DNA of 64,000 nt, taken from Burkholderia singularis (GTDB lineage Bacteria > Pseudomonadota > Gammaproteobacteria > Burkholderiales > Burkholderiaceae). The translations under genes were made by a program, and so were the position numbers. Shown one piece after another: positions 1 through 7,517 of the stretch; within the stretch, counting starts at the first letter, position 1, and each line of letters starts with the position of its first letter. The DNA lies in assembly GCF_900176645.1 (NCBI RefSeq), contig NZ_FXAN01000033.1, positions 1-64,000 of the forward strand, written 5' to 3'. The notes below the pieces were generated by a model. It was not told where the DNA came from, did not search any database, and saw only the letters and a program-made list of their open reading frames with translations.

Positions 1-48
1 ACGTTCGAGAAGAACTGGGCCGCCGCTCAGCAAGGGCAAGCGGCCTGA
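1..48 (+). CDS. C-terminal end of an unknown protein (partial)
   Basis: Reading frame 1 from the first base gives 15 codons ending in a TGA at 46-48, with the peptide TFEKNWAAAQQGQAA. The composition is protein-like and the frame is open to the window edge, so this is probably the tail of a gene that starts to the left. It is too short to assign a family. It overlaps the 3' end of the convergent small gene at 27-272 by about 22 bases, which is tolerable for convergent genes but leaves one of the two in doubt. Confidence 0.4.
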   Translation, partial: TFEKNWAAAQQGQAA

Positions 49-272
49 TTGCCTCGGTTATGGGATTCGTGAAACAGGGGCAAGGTCAATCCTTTACGTC
101 CGTTCTCGATGTCGTGTACAAACTTCTCAATGGCAAAGAGATAGCGTGAAGCGTAGCCTTTGTGAATGACCACTTGCCTACGTCCATCTATATCGGTTTC
201 TTCGAGGTTCATACGCTCATCAAGGCGAGCGATTACCTCCAGTGCTTGTTGGTCTTCATTAACTTTGCTCAT
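27..272 (-). CDS. Small hypothetical protein
   Basis: An 81-residue acidic/basic mixed protein (from the ATG at 272; an in-frame GTG at 296 would add eight residues). It has a helical, charged N-terminal half (NEDQQALEVIARLDERM) and no recognisable motif, membrane segment or signal peptide. Neither start has a convincing ribosome binding site. It reads towards, and slightly overlaps, the plus-strand tail at the window edge. I do not recognise a family. It lies within element A and is likely an accessory island gene. Confidence 0.4.
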   Translation of the reverse strand: MSKVNEDQQALEVIARLDERMNLEETDIDGRRQVVIHKGYASRYLFAIEKFVHDIENGRKGLTLPLFHESHNRGNQAACPC

Positions 273-985
273 GGTCGAGTGATGATATGTCGCCACCCCG
301 AGGGTGACATGGTTGATGTTCCGTCTCTTGTTCAGACTTTGCCGAGTAGCCTGCTAGCGAATCTCAGCTATACGAAGAGCAAGAGACATTCTTTTTTAGT
401 GTTGATCAGTCGATCACTTCTCGTTACTCCATCCGTTTCGTGCAGACGAGAGAGTGTCTTGTTACTCACGTCGCTTAGTCTATGGACAGCCCATGCTTAT
501 GAGATGGATGCACCTTGTCTTTCGCATTGGAGCCGACGTAGACCTTTGACATGAATATCGCCATCCAATCATGATGAATCATTCAATTCTTTTGATATTG
601 ATATTCCATAGGAAGCAAAAACCAAGCATCATCCAATCACACGGGAAACACGGCATTTGATCATCAATACCCAGGAGCAGCGCGGTTATTCATGACGCAC
701 CTCATATACATACTTACGCACGCAAAAAAAAGCATATGAACCATCAGCAAGCACATGGAACAGGGATATAGCGTTGTGCAGATGCCTATAGTCGAGAACA
801 AAGCCGCTCGCCAGGACTGCACACAGGGCGCCCCGACCAGGATTGCTTTTCCATGCTGAGCGTGGTAGAGATTCATCACCGCTCGGAGTGTTTCGCCGCC
901 GTCCAAATTGGTAACGACAGAAATTGATCGCGACTTCTGCGACTGTTGCGGAAGTCGCAACGGATTTGACGAGCCAGCAAAAATA
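273..985. other. AT-rich stretch with no convincing gene
   Basis: About 700 bases with irregular composition, especially AT-rich near 550-740. Open frames exist on both strands (for example 162-554 plus, and 664-960 or 686-1012 minus), but they overlap each other, lack ribosome binding sites and have poor protein-like composition. The minus frame 664-960 contains a moderately protein-like stretch (VTNLDGGETLRAVMNLYHAQ), so a decayed gene is possible. I see no RNA gene or clear repeat. Confidence 0.4.
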
Positions 986-1003
986 CGCCACCCGAAGGTG
1001 GCG
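979..1003 (-). terminator. Rho-independent terminator after the DUF3987 gene
   Basis: Perfect 7-bp stem CGCCACC/GGTGGCG at 986-1003 with a CGAA tetraloop, followed on the minus strand by a T-rich tail (TATTTTTG). It lies a few bases beyond the stop of the DUF3987 gene and ends the minus-strand series of element A. Confidence 0.8.
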
Positions 1004-1008
1004 CATAT

Positions 1009-2469
1009 TCAATAGTAGTTCAACGAATTGAATCGAAGCGGATTCATGCCAATCATGTTCTTATTAGCACCCTGATCCTTGAACACATTGATCGATCCTT
1101 GAGCCATCAGAGCTTCAATCACTGGCTCTAGAGCGGCCTTAGATCGAAGGTGGTTCGGACCATTCCGCAGCACGTGATTCTTGGCTACGCATGGCAATCC
1201 TACCTTCCAGTAGTTGAGGAACAGAAATCGCTCCAACTCAGTCATGCTCTGCTCCATCGAGAATGTATTGAATTGCGGCGAGAACAATCTCTTGTACTCG
1301 TGCAAGTGCCAGTTCACGATAGCCATCGCAGAATTCAGCGTGGCTTTCGTTATCTTTCCTTGCTGCTTCGTGAAGCAATGAAGGATCGCAGCGACACGAG
1401 CCAGCATCTCATTTGCCTTCGATGCAAAGTCATGGACGTCACTCAGATACTGCCACGGTTGGATTTGCCCCTCCAGGTGATTGAACAATCGCACCCATTC
1501 CGCTGCTGCCTCGGGATCGAACTCCAGTATCTCGCGCTTCACTACACCTGACTTCCTTTGTGTAGTGTAGCTATCCAGCAACTCCTTCACACGTGCATGG
1601 AATGCTGGGAGACTGCGCCACTCTTCATCGATGTAGTTGATGAATCGGAAACCTTGAGTAGACAGAGGTGCACCTACCAAGTATCGCGCCCAAAAGCCTG
1701 AACCACGTGCCACCGCACCACGATCTTGCTGATAGACATCAAGCACGGCATCTTGCACCATGAGGTTAACCGTGATGCGAGGCTGCCTGGCGATGATGCT
1801 ACCGGTGCTAAGCCGATCGAACACCAGCAGCTTTGCACCATCCCAACCTTTGTTACGCAATCCTGGTCGGCTCATCAGACCACCCTTGAGCACAACTTCA
1901 CCTTCGTCTGTCGTGATAGCAATGGATCTGCCTTCACCTTCCAGACTTTTCATCAATGCTGGTTCAGTTGCAACCTGATGAATGAATCGGTGTGCTTGAG
2001 GTGGTGCCGGCTCGTTCTTGATATGCTCATCCAGTCGCCGCCGTAGGTCTTCGGTATCCTCCCCGTGCCGGACTGCCTTGGCGATCATGCTCCTGATTGT
2101 TGATTCGACGGTCTTCCAGTACCGATGATCCGCCTTGTACTGGATCAGGTCTTGCTGATGTTGACCAATGCTTGCCTCGTCGTGAGCATAGATCGGCTCC
2201 CCAACAATCTTGTCAGTGGCAGTTTTCCGCTCCCCAGACTCAGCTTTGATCAGTATGTTCAGCGACACCGGTACGACTGCACCGAACGGAAGCTTGACAT
2301 CGACTAGCCCTTGGCATGCAATCGACATTGTTGCAAGAAAAGATGTAGCGATGAGTGCGTCCGGCGCCTTGATCTTTTCCATCACTTCGTATATCGCCTT
2401 CGCAATCTCCGACGGAAACACATAGATCGGATATGCAGGCGGATTATAAATTGCAATAGCAGTCGTCAT
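1009..2469 (-). CDS. DUF3987 (YfjI-like) protein
   Basis: 486 residues resembling the DUF3987/YfjI family found in prophages, satellites and islands, often in place of a primase-helicase. Near residue 75 there is a loop (AESGERKTATDKI) that looks like a degenerate nucleotide-binding P-loop: it keeps the GxRKT core but lacks a full GxxxxGKT. The family is usually placed with phage replication genes, but its biochemical role is poorly established. It is the last gene of the AlpA-like, small protein, DUF3987 series, separated from the preceding gene by a hairpin that could lower its expression. The ATG at 2469 follows a GAGA-type ribosome site. Confidence 0.8.
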   Translation of the reverse strand: MTTAIAIYNPPAYPIYVFPSEIAKAIYEVMEKIKAPDALIATSFLATMSIACQGLVDVKLPFGAVVPVSLNILIKAESGERKTATDKIVGEPIYAHDEASIGQHQQDLIQYKADHRYWKTVESTIRSMIAKAVRHGEDTEDLRRRLDEHIKNEPAPPQAHRFIHQVATEPALMKSLEGEGRSIAITTDEGEVVLKGGLMSRPGLRNKGWDGAKLLVFDRLSTGSIIARQPRITVNLMVQDAVLDVYQQDRGAVARGSGFWARYLVGAPLSTQGFRFINYIDEEWRSLPAFHARVKELLDSYTTQRKSGVVKREILEFDPEAAAEWVRLFNHLEGQIQPWQYLSDVHDFASKANEMLARVAAILHCFTKQQGKITKATLNSAMAIVNWHLHEYKRLFSPQFNTFSMEQSMTELERFLFLNYWKVGLPCVAKNHVLRNGPNHLRSKAALEPVIEALMAQGSINVFKDQGANKNMIGMNPLRFNSLNYY

Positions 2470-2476
2470 AAAATCT

Positions 2477-2503
2477 CAAAATAATGGGGCGCCGAAGCGC
2501 CCC
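2477..2503 (-). terminator. Terminator or attenuator hairpin between the 108-residue gene and the DUF3987 gene
   Basis: Stem GGGGCGC/GCGCCCC (2486-2503) with a CGAA loop, then ATTATTTTG on the minus strand. It lies in the 42-base gap inside the gene series, so it should end some transcripts before the DUF3987 gene. It has the same tetraloop as the hairpin at 986-1003. Confidence 0.65.
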
Positions 2504-2511
2504 TGAATTAG

Positions 2512-2838
2512 TCAACCGTGTTCTGCGTGTGCTCTCACAAGCTCGTCCCATTTCTTCCTGAACGTGACCGGTGAGTATTTCGCTCCTAGCTTTTCGTAAT
2601 GCTGGCGTATCTTGGACAAGCTCACGCCCGCATTGAATCGCTCCAAGGCTTTCAAGAAATGCTCTTTTAGAATCGCTTCTTTTTGAGCCTTATTTCCTGA
2701 GCTGAGTTCGTCCCAGCCACCATCAACCTCGATGGATTGGCTTTCAGAGCCCTCCTTCCCTGAAGCCGCATTCACTTGCCGAGTGAGCTGCTCTCGTTCA
2801 GTGAATGCATCTGCTATTGATTTCCTATCGTCGCTCAT
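2512..2838 (-). CDS. Small basic hypothetical protein with TraK-like C-terminal helix region
   Basis: 108 residues: a charged, probably disordered N-terminal half (residues 1-50), then a helical block ending ALERFNAGVSLSKIRQHYEK and an SPVTFRKKWDEL segment. This spacing (helix, 'aG.sl..I...', then 'y...tFr...') resembles the DNA-binding region of plasmid TraK-like proteins and the 152-residue protein of element B. The resemblance is by eye and may only reflect a shared small helical fold. It starts three bases after the AlpA-like gene ends, so the two are probably translationally coupled. An AGGA ribosome site precedes the ATG at 2838. Confidence 0.6.
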   Translation of the reverse strand: MSDDRKSIADAFTEREQLTRQVNAASGKEGSESQSIEVDGGWDELSSGNKAQKEAILKEHFLKALERFNAGVSLSKIRQHYEKLGAKYSPVTFRKKWDELVRAHAEHG

Positions 2839-2841
2839 GTC

Positions 2842-3045
2842 TTATTCCTGCCCTGGATTGGATTTTTTCTTTAGATAATTGGCTGCCGCTTCACCCAAGA
2901 TGCGAGTCGCGCTGCCAATTTTGAACGGCTTAGGAAGATCGCTCCCCTCGCGCTTCCATTCTTCATAGATCCACGACTTTGATTTGGCGATGATCGAGCA
3001 AAATTGCTTGACACTCAGAACCGGTGGAATTTCATCCAACGTCAT
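2842..3045 (-). CDS. AlpA-like helix-turn-helix regulator
   Basis: 67 residues. The segment VLSVKQFCSIIAKSKSWIYE followed by KPFKIGSATRILGEAAANYL has the pattern of AlpA/excisionase-like winged helix-turn-helix proteins (a 'se.e.a...g.s..tiy' helix pair, then the '...f.ig..r.w...e...wl' strand). Such proteins bind DNA near island integrase genes and act as activators or directionality factors; here it leads the three-gene series towards the DUF3987 gene. An AAGG ribosome site lies just upstream of the ATG at 3045. The role in element A is inferred from family and position. Confidence 0.7.
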   Translation of the reverse strand: MTLDEIPPVLSVKQFCSIIAKSKSWIYEEWKREGSDLPKPFKIGSATRILGEAAANYLKKKSNPGQE

Positions 3046-3270
3046 AAAACACCTTCCATTTGCATGGACGACAGCAGATCGCGCTAGAGCGCGTCAGTAG
3101 TGCTGCATCCGTTGTTAAAGAGCGAAGGTGTGGCCCAGCTACCGTCCGTGAGCCCCACCTGACCTGCCTGCATCGACCTGTGCTGTCCTGCACTGCACTG
3201 AACGATGAGGCCATGGTAGGGAGGTCCCGAAACCGCTCCCAGACGTCTGCTAAAAATAAAATTTGGGCAT

Positions 3271-3296
3271 AAAAAAACCCCTCACAAAGAGGGGTT
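3271..3296 (-). terminator. Rho-independent terminator after the 281-residue gene
   Basis: Stem AACCCCTC/GAGGGGTT at 3276-3296 with a five-base loop and a run of A on the plus strand at 3271-3277, giving a run of T on the minus strand. It separates the hypothetical gene at 3320-4165 from the AlpA-like gene series. The promoter of that series should therefore lie between 3046 and 3270. Confidence 0.85.
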
Positions 3297-3319
3297 ATGG
3301 GGACAGATCATCGGGCGAG

Positions 3320-4165
3320 CTAGTCTTTGGGCTTGACTGAGTGCGGGAACTTGTCGGGGGCTTTCTTCAGCCATCCCTTGATCGTTCGCGCAAGGTTTCC
3401 GGTTTGTAGGCCGCGTTCTTCGACGAATGCCGAATGCTCTCTTGTCAATTTATCCGCCACTGCATCGACAGCTTCAGTGCTGGTGCTCCAACCCTCTGGC
3501 CGCAACTCTCGTAGAAGCTCCGCTACCTTCTCCTTCACCTCTTTGTAGCGCGCTGCTTTGCCGCCGCCGCCCGTCTGCGCTCGTTCGACAAAACGGCTCG
3601 CCGGATCGGCAATCAGCATCTCATCGCGCGACCAATAGACACCCCGCTCAACACTGCGCGACGCCTGGTCCAGGTCGTTCCTCGCCAATGCCTCAGTGCC
3701 CTCGATGACATAGGCCATCGCCATGACAGGTGCAAAGAAGTGCGCGTCATATCCGTAACTGGCGATCGCTCTCATTGGAATTTCACTGCGAAATTCCAAA
3801 TCTTCGGTTGAGCGACCTAATTTCATCGCCTCTCTGAGTGCATCCAACCATTCCCGCCACTCCTCAACGAGCGAATGTGTCGAAATGTAATTTTCGACGG
3901 ATGCCTCAATGGCTCTCAGTTTTTCCTGCAACTCGGCAGACGATTCAAGAGGACCGATGCGCTTACTCGGCGGCGGCTCGAGGTTCCACCCTCCGTTTTC
4001 AGCTCGGGTACCTTCCATCGTAATTACGACGGGCTCCTCCCCCCTCTCTCGATACATCGTCACCGTCATCCTGAATCGGACTGCATCTGTATTTTTGAGA
4101 AGATCCCAAATCACCTTGAGCTTCTTCTCCGCCACCAGTAGAAATTCCGGTTTTTTAATTTTCAT
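3320..4165 (-). CDS. Hypothetical island protein
   Basis: 281 residues from the ATG at 4165, chosen because a GGAG site sits five bases upstream; an in-frame GTG at 4171 overlaps that site. The N-terminal 60 residues look like a small beta-rich domain (VRFRMTVTMYRERGEEPVVI). The middle is helical and the C-terminal 60 residues form a charged helical module ending in TIKGWLKKAP. No catalytic motif, membrane segment or signal peptide is seen and I do not recognise the family. It lies between the integrase and the AlpA-like gene and has its own terminator. Confidence 0.65.
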   Translation of the reverse strand: MKIKKPEFLLVAEKKLKVIWDLLKNTDAVRFRMTVTMYRERGEEPVVITMEGTRAENGGWNLEPPPSKRIGPLESSAELQEKLRAIEASVENYISTHSLVEEWREWLDALREAMKLGRSTEDLEFRSEIPMRAIASYGYDAHFFAPVMAMAYVIEGTEALARNDLDQASRSVERGVYWSRDEMLIADPASRFVERAQTGGGGKAARYKEVKEKVAELLRELRPEGWSTSTEAVDAVADKLTREHSAFVEERGLQTGNLARTIKGWLKKAPDKFPHSVKPKD

Positions 4166-4253
4166 GCTCACTCCATCGAATTAGGTCGGCGTCCTCAGCG
4201 TCCCCCGTGGAAACGCTCGAATGACAGCCAGCCCCCGATACTTCAACAGCGAG

Positions 4254-5456
4254 TCACTTTGTCTGCGTGCCGGTATCTGCCTTGAGTTTTTCTAGGTAAT
4301 CGGCCCATTTCTGCATCATTGCGCGTCGCTCCTTGATAAACTTTGTCCGGTTGTATGCCTTGCCAAGATTATCGGGAACAGCATGCGCGAGCTGATGCTC
4401 GATTACCTCCGGCTTTTGCTCCAGTTCTTCGTGAAGAATCGTGCGCGCCATCGCTCGGAAGCCGTGCCCCGTGATTTCGGTACGTGTGTCATAGCCCAAT
4501 CGACGAAGGGCCGCATTGACAGCTGCATCGCTCATCGGACGCAGGGCTGACCGAGCGCCTGGAAACACGTATCGTCCACTACCCGTCAGTGCGTGAAGTT
4601 CTCGCAAAATCTGAATAGCCTGTTGGGCAAGCGGCACGAGATGCTCCGTCTTGGTCTTCGTCACGAGATAGCGCCACTCGCCCTTATCCAAGTCAAATTG
4701 CGCCCATTCAGCCTTGCGGAGTTCACCTGGTCGAGTGAACAGCATCGGCGCCAGCCTAAGCGCACATAAGACCGGAAACGTGCCCGAGAAGCCATCAAAC
4801 GCTCGCAACATGGCACCGACCTTCTCGGGATCGGTAATCGAAGCAAAGTGAGTGGTTTGAGCCGGCGGGATCGCGTCTGTGAGGTCGCGCGCCGCGTCGA
4901 CCTTGCAGTACCCCTCCTTAATTCCATAGCGGAACACTCGACTGATCTCACTACGCACCTTGTGAGCGGTGAACCGAGCACCTCGGCTGTCGATGCGCTT
5001 GAGAATAGTCAGAACTTCGGGTGCATCGATTTCTGCTATCGGACGCTTGCCCAACCAGGGGAATACATCCTTGACGAAGCGCGCTTTGGTCTTTTCCCAC
5101 GAACCCGATGTGACATATGGCTTGCGCTCGTCCATCCATCCTAGCGCAACCGCTTCGAACGAATTCGTTGCGGCAAGCAGCGTCGCTCGCTTAGCGGCCT
5201 TCTTCGCCTCGCCAGGATCGACACCGCCGGCGAGCGTCTTTCTCGCCTCATCTCGCTTCTCTCGCGCGGCGGCAAGCGGAACATCGGGGTAGACGCCCAG
5301 AGCGAGACGCTTCTCCTTACCAGCAAAGCGATATTTGAATCGCCAGTATTTGCCCCCTGATGGAGACACTTCGAGATACATGCCGCCGCCATCAGCGAGG
5401 CGGTACGGCTTTTCGCGGGGAGAGGCCTTTCGGATAGTGACATCAGTCAGCGGCAT
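4254..5456 (-). CDS. P4-type tyrosine integrase of element A
   Basis: 400 residues from the ATG at 5456; longer starts add an unlikely extension. Residues 1-80 are the DUF4102 arm-binding domain (LADGGGMYLEV, LALGVYPDVPLAAAR). The catalytic tyrosine-recombinase domain follows, with the expected residues Arg242 (TRPGEL), His331 and Arg334 (HGFRAM), a late His358 and the nucleophile Tyr368. It should catalyse integration into and excision from the tRNA-Thr 3' end; the displaced tRNA fragment at 5650-5696 lies 194 bases upstream of its start. All catalytic residues are present, so it is probably active. Confidence 0.95.
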   Translation of the reverse strand: MPLTDVTIRKASPREKPYRLADGGGMYLEVSPSGGKYWRFKYRFAGKEKRLALGVYPDVPLAAAREKRDEARKTLAGGVDPGEAKKAAKRATLLAATNSFEAVALGWMDERKPYVTSGSWEKTKARFVKDVFPWLGKRPIAEIDAPEVLTILKRIDSRGARFTAHKVRSEISRVFRYGIKEGYCKVDAARDLTDAIPPAQTTHFASITDPEKVGAMLRAFDGFSGTFPVLCALRLAPMLFTRPGELRKAEWAQFDLDKGEWRYLVTKTKTEHLVPLAQQAIQILRELHALTGSGRYVFPGARSALRPMSDAAVNAALRRLGYDTRTEITGHGFRAMARTILHEELEQKPEVIEHQLAHAVPDNLGKAYNRTKFIKERRAMMQKWADYLEKLKADTGTQTK

Positions 5457-5581
5457 GGTGCACCTTACAGCCCGGAAGGGGGCACTTTTTGTCAGGGGCA
5501 TCAACCGTCAATCAAAATTCCCCCGAAAGTGCCCCCGCATGCCCCCGGATTCACACGGGCTAGACTGGACAAGTCAGGAAT

Positions 5582-5617
5582 AAAAAAACCCGTGAAGCCT
5601 TATGCTATCACGGGTTT
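5582..5617 (-). terminator. Hairpin with T-tract between the attachment repeat and integrase A
   Basis: Ten-base stem AAACCCGTGA/TCACGGGTTT (5586-5595 with 5608-5617), a 12-base loop, and a run of T on the minus strand. It would stop transcription arriving from the tRNA side before the integrase gene. A second small inverted repeat (CCGAGG/CCTCGG) lies at 5626-5641. Confidence 0.75.
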
Positions 5618-5649
5618 CAGGATTTCCGAGGACTCCCTCGGAGGGGTAT

Positions 5650-5696
5650 TTGGTGCCGGCTGCAGGACTCGAACCCGCCACCTGATGATTACAAAT
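5650..5696. repeat. Attachment-site direct repeat, left copy (displaced tRNA-Thr 3' end)
   Basis: 47 bases identical to 14696-14742, starting TTGGTGCCGGCTGCAGGACT and ending at ACAAAT. They correspond to the tRNA 3' end including CCA, the T arm, the variable loop and the anticodon-loop side. The rest of the tRNA is absent, so this copy is not a functional tRNA. It marks the junction between elements A and B. Confidence 0.92.
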
Positions 5697-5857
5697 TTTC
5701 AATTAAATCAATAAGTTACTGATATTTAAGGGAAAGTGACCGTAACGCAGCACAACCCAAATTACTTTATATTCAGTAGTTTAGCGTAAGTGAGCGGAAG
5801 CTGAAAAAACCTAGCTGTGTACCGTCATTGTACCGAGGGCGCCGCTCAGCCGACGCG

Positions 5858-6244
5858 TCAAGCAATCGCAACGCGCTGCCGGAACCACTCGGCAAGCTGC
5901 CCTTCATCGATCTTGCCGGCGGCAACGCTTTCCATCGTTCTAACCGCGTCGGCCGAATCAAAGCGCAAGCGGTAACCATTCTCGGCAAGAAACAGGCGGG
6001 CGGCAATCCACGCGGTCCGCTTGTTACCATCCGCGAAGCCATGATTCCGAGCCAAGCCATACGCATACGCAGCCGCCAGTGCCGCAGCGTCCGCCTCACC
6101 GTACATATCGAGGTTCTGCGGCCGCGCCAACGCCGACTCCACAGCACCAATGTCGCGCACGCCATCCAGGCCGCCATGCTCCGCCAACTGACGATCATGC
6201 ACAGCATAGATCAGGTCCGCACGAATCCATCGCCAAGCGGTCAC
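5858..6244 (-). CDS. doc: Doc-type death-on-curing toxin (Fic fold)
   Basis: 128 residues with the Doc/Fic motif HGFADGNKR at 68-76, the active-site loop of the family, and the N-terminal helix pattern of Doc proteins (GGLDGVRDIGAVESAL). Phage P1 Doc phosphorylates elongation factor Tu and halts translation until its antitoxin neutralises it; the same role is inferred here. The start overlaps the stop of the upstream AbrB-type antitoxin gene by four bases (ATGA), giving translational coupling in the usual antitoxin-first order. All motif residues are intact. It probably stabilises the element in the host. Confidence 0.88.
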   Translation of the reverse strand: MTAWRWIRADLIYAVHDRQLAEHGGLDGVRDIGAVESALARPQNLDMYGEADAAALAAAYAYGLARNHGFADGNKRTAWIAARLFLAENGYRLRFDSADAVRTMESVAAGKIDEGQLAEWFRQRVAIA

Positions 6245-6468
6245 TTGGCAAGCGCCCGCAAGATATCGCGATCGTCATGCATGATCTCTTCCGCCAGTCT
6301 CATCTGGCGCTCGAAATCGGGGTCGTATGGTGTAATCCGATAGCCGCCCTCCGGCGCTTCCGTCAGATACACCGTGTCCCCCTTCTTGACCTTAAGCCGT
6401 GCCATCGCCTCCTTGGTCAGGATGAAGCCGGCTGACGCCCCTACTGTCGTAACCTTGAACGTAAGCAT
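6241..6468 (-). CDS. AbrB/MazE-type antitoxin
   Basis: 75 residues. The N-terminal 45 residues form a SpoVT/AbrB swapped-hairpin DNA-binding domain (KVTTVGASAGFILTKEAMAR, then VKKGDTVYLTEAPEGGYRI). The C-terminal tail (DPDFERQMRLAEEIMHDD) is the likely toxin-binding segment. It is the partner of the Doc toxin downstream and should repress the shared promoter. A perfect inverted repeat just upstream (6485-6504) is a good candidate operator. Confidence 0.85.
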   Translation of the reverse strand: MLTFKVTTVGASAGFILTKEAMARLKVKKGDTVYLTEAPEGGYRITPYDPDFERQMRLAEEIMHDDRDILRALAK

Positions 6469-6484
6469 TGCAATCTCCGAGCGC

Positions 6485-6504
6485 TATATAATTTTTATTA
6501 TATA
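6485..6504. promoter_or_regulatory. AT-rich palindrome, probable promoter/operator of the antitoxin-toxin pair
   Basis: Perfect 8-bp inverted repeat TATATAAT/ATTATATA with a four-base T spacer, 17 bases upstream of the antitoxin start and 38 bases upstream of the divergent gene at 6543. It resembles overlapping -10 elements for both directions and is well placed for AbrB-type autoregulation. Confidence 0.6.
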
Positions 6505-6542
6505 ACACACTAGGCAGTCCGTACACCCGCAGGAGTTCAATC

Positions 6543-6812
6543 ATGAGTACCAAGGCAACCCTCTCGCACCATGATTTCAACGACGACGAGCCATCGTGGC
6601 ATCTCTACGAAGAGATATTCGAGGGAGGCGTAGTGTATCTGGAGCTTCGCGGCGTAAGTGCCGAACTGCGCACGCGTGACCAAGGAGCAGGGGCGAATGT
6701 CACTTTGCGCCTACCAATCGAAACAGCCAAACAACTCGGACTCCATACCTGCGTTCCGCCAGAGAAGTGGAAACACGTGTGCAAGGACGCGGACGCGCTG
6801 CGCGGCGACTGA
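6543..6812 (+). CDS. Small hypothetical protein divergent from the toxin-antitoxin pair
   Basis: 89 residues with a good AGGAG ribosome site nine bases before the ATG. The protein is acidic at the N-terminus (HHDFNDDEPSWHLYEEIFEG) and contains an EGGVVYLELRGVSAEL beta segment. No membrane segment or known motif is seen. It shares the promoter region with the AbrB-Doc pair and could be co-regulated with it. I do not recognise the family. Confidence 0.7.
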   Translation: MSTKATLSHHDFNDDEPSWHLYEEIFEGGVVYLELRGVSAELRTRDQGAGANVTLRLPIETAKQLGLHTCVPPEKWKHVCKDADALRGD

Positions 6813-6850
6813 AAAGCAGTCGAAAACCACTGGTTCGCGGTTGTATCCAG

Positions 6851-7501
6851 TCACCGACCAACCAGCGCGCGCCAACCACGTCGCAGCAGACCACTGCGGC
6901 GAAGCCTCGGGTCGGGCTCCGGCGACGCCGCTGGCGCAACGAAAAAACCTTCGAGTTCGACCATCACCCCAATCCGTCGCAAATAGTCTTCGCCCAAGAC
7001 TTGGGGGTGATAGGAATGGTTGCCGACAAGATCGTTCGGGTGAATGAAAGCAGCACGTCCCACCAGTTCGGGAAGGTTCCGGACGAGCCCAAGCGTGGTT
7101 GACAGTGTCAGGTCGATGATTTCTCTACTTGGCAGAGTCAACCACGCGTGCAACTCCAAGGCCCGCGATGTGGGACGCCCGGCATCTAGCATCGCCTTCA
7201 AGTTCTCCGCCCGCGTGTGAAAAACCGGACCACGGCCCAAATTGACGTAGCCGAGCGTGTACGTCAGCGGGACCCCCAGCACATCCTGCAACGGCTCGCG
7301 CAGAAACGAGCTGACAGCGAAACATTGCGCAGCCACATTTTCCGCTTGCATACGACCAAGAACGGCCTGAGCACAGTTGGTGACCTTCGCACTGGTCGCC
7401 GGCGAAACGTATCGTTCGCTTGCACCGTTACCCTCTCGGCACGTCAGCCCCCAAGATCGCGTTCGCGCTGCCGCTTGTTCAAACTCTGCCTCATACGCCA
7501 T
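6851..7501 (-). CDS. Hypothetical protein with a transglutaminase-like Cys-His-Asp pattern
   Basis: 216 residues. The segments NVAAQCFAVSSFL (Cys60), ELHAWLTL (His118) and EIIDLTL (Asp130) have the order and context of the transglutaminase/arylamine N-acetyltransferase cysteine-enzyme fold: a helix starting with Cys, an 'HaW' strand, and a 'iDlT' strand. This is a pattern seen by eye, not a family match, and the activity is unknown. It is the last gene of a three-gene minus-strand series with the 152- and 89-residue genes, 16 bases after the latter. The C-terminal 30 residues are basic. Confidence 0.65.
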   Translation of the reverse strand: MAYEAEFEQAAARTRSWGLTCREGNGASERYVSPATSAKVTNCAQAVLGRMQAENVAAQCFAVSSFLREPLQDVLGVPLTYTLGYVNLGRGPVFHTRAENLKAMLDAGRPTSRALELHAWLTLPSREIIDLTLSTTLGLVRNLPELVGRAAFIHPNDLVGNHSYHPQVLGEDYLRRIGVMVELEGFFVAPAASPEPDPRLRRSGLLRRGWRALVGR

Positions 7502-7517
7502 GTCAGATCTAACCCTA

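Larger units (their letters stand above)
1..5696. mobile_element. Element A: island integrated at tRNA-Thr, left end outside window
   Basis: A lower-GC block whose genes from position 4165 to 1009 and the integrase all read on the minus strand. The P4-type integrase lies next to a 47-bp copy of the tRNA-Thr 3' end (5650-5696), the usual integrase-proximal junction of a tRNA-targeting island. The AlpA-like regulator, small basic protein and DUF3987 gene form the expected satellite-like core. No second copy of the attachment repeat was seen between 1 and 5649, so the other junction must lie to the left of the window. The exact left limit is unknown. Confidence 0.75.

Noticed and set aside
162-554. 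130-residue plus-strand open frame in element A
   Set aside because: It overlaps the opposite small gene, lacks a ribosome binding site and has an irregular Ser/Leu/Arg-rich composition without domain features.
664-1012. Two overlapping minus-strand frames after the DUF3987 gene
   Set aside because: They use different frames over the same bases, the first codons overlap the terminator of the upstream gene, and neither has a convincing start. At best a decayed gene; noted in the gap entry.
5650-5696. A second tRNA-Thr gene
   Set aside because: Only the 3' 47 bases are present; the D arm and the 5' half of the acceptor and anticodon stems are missing.
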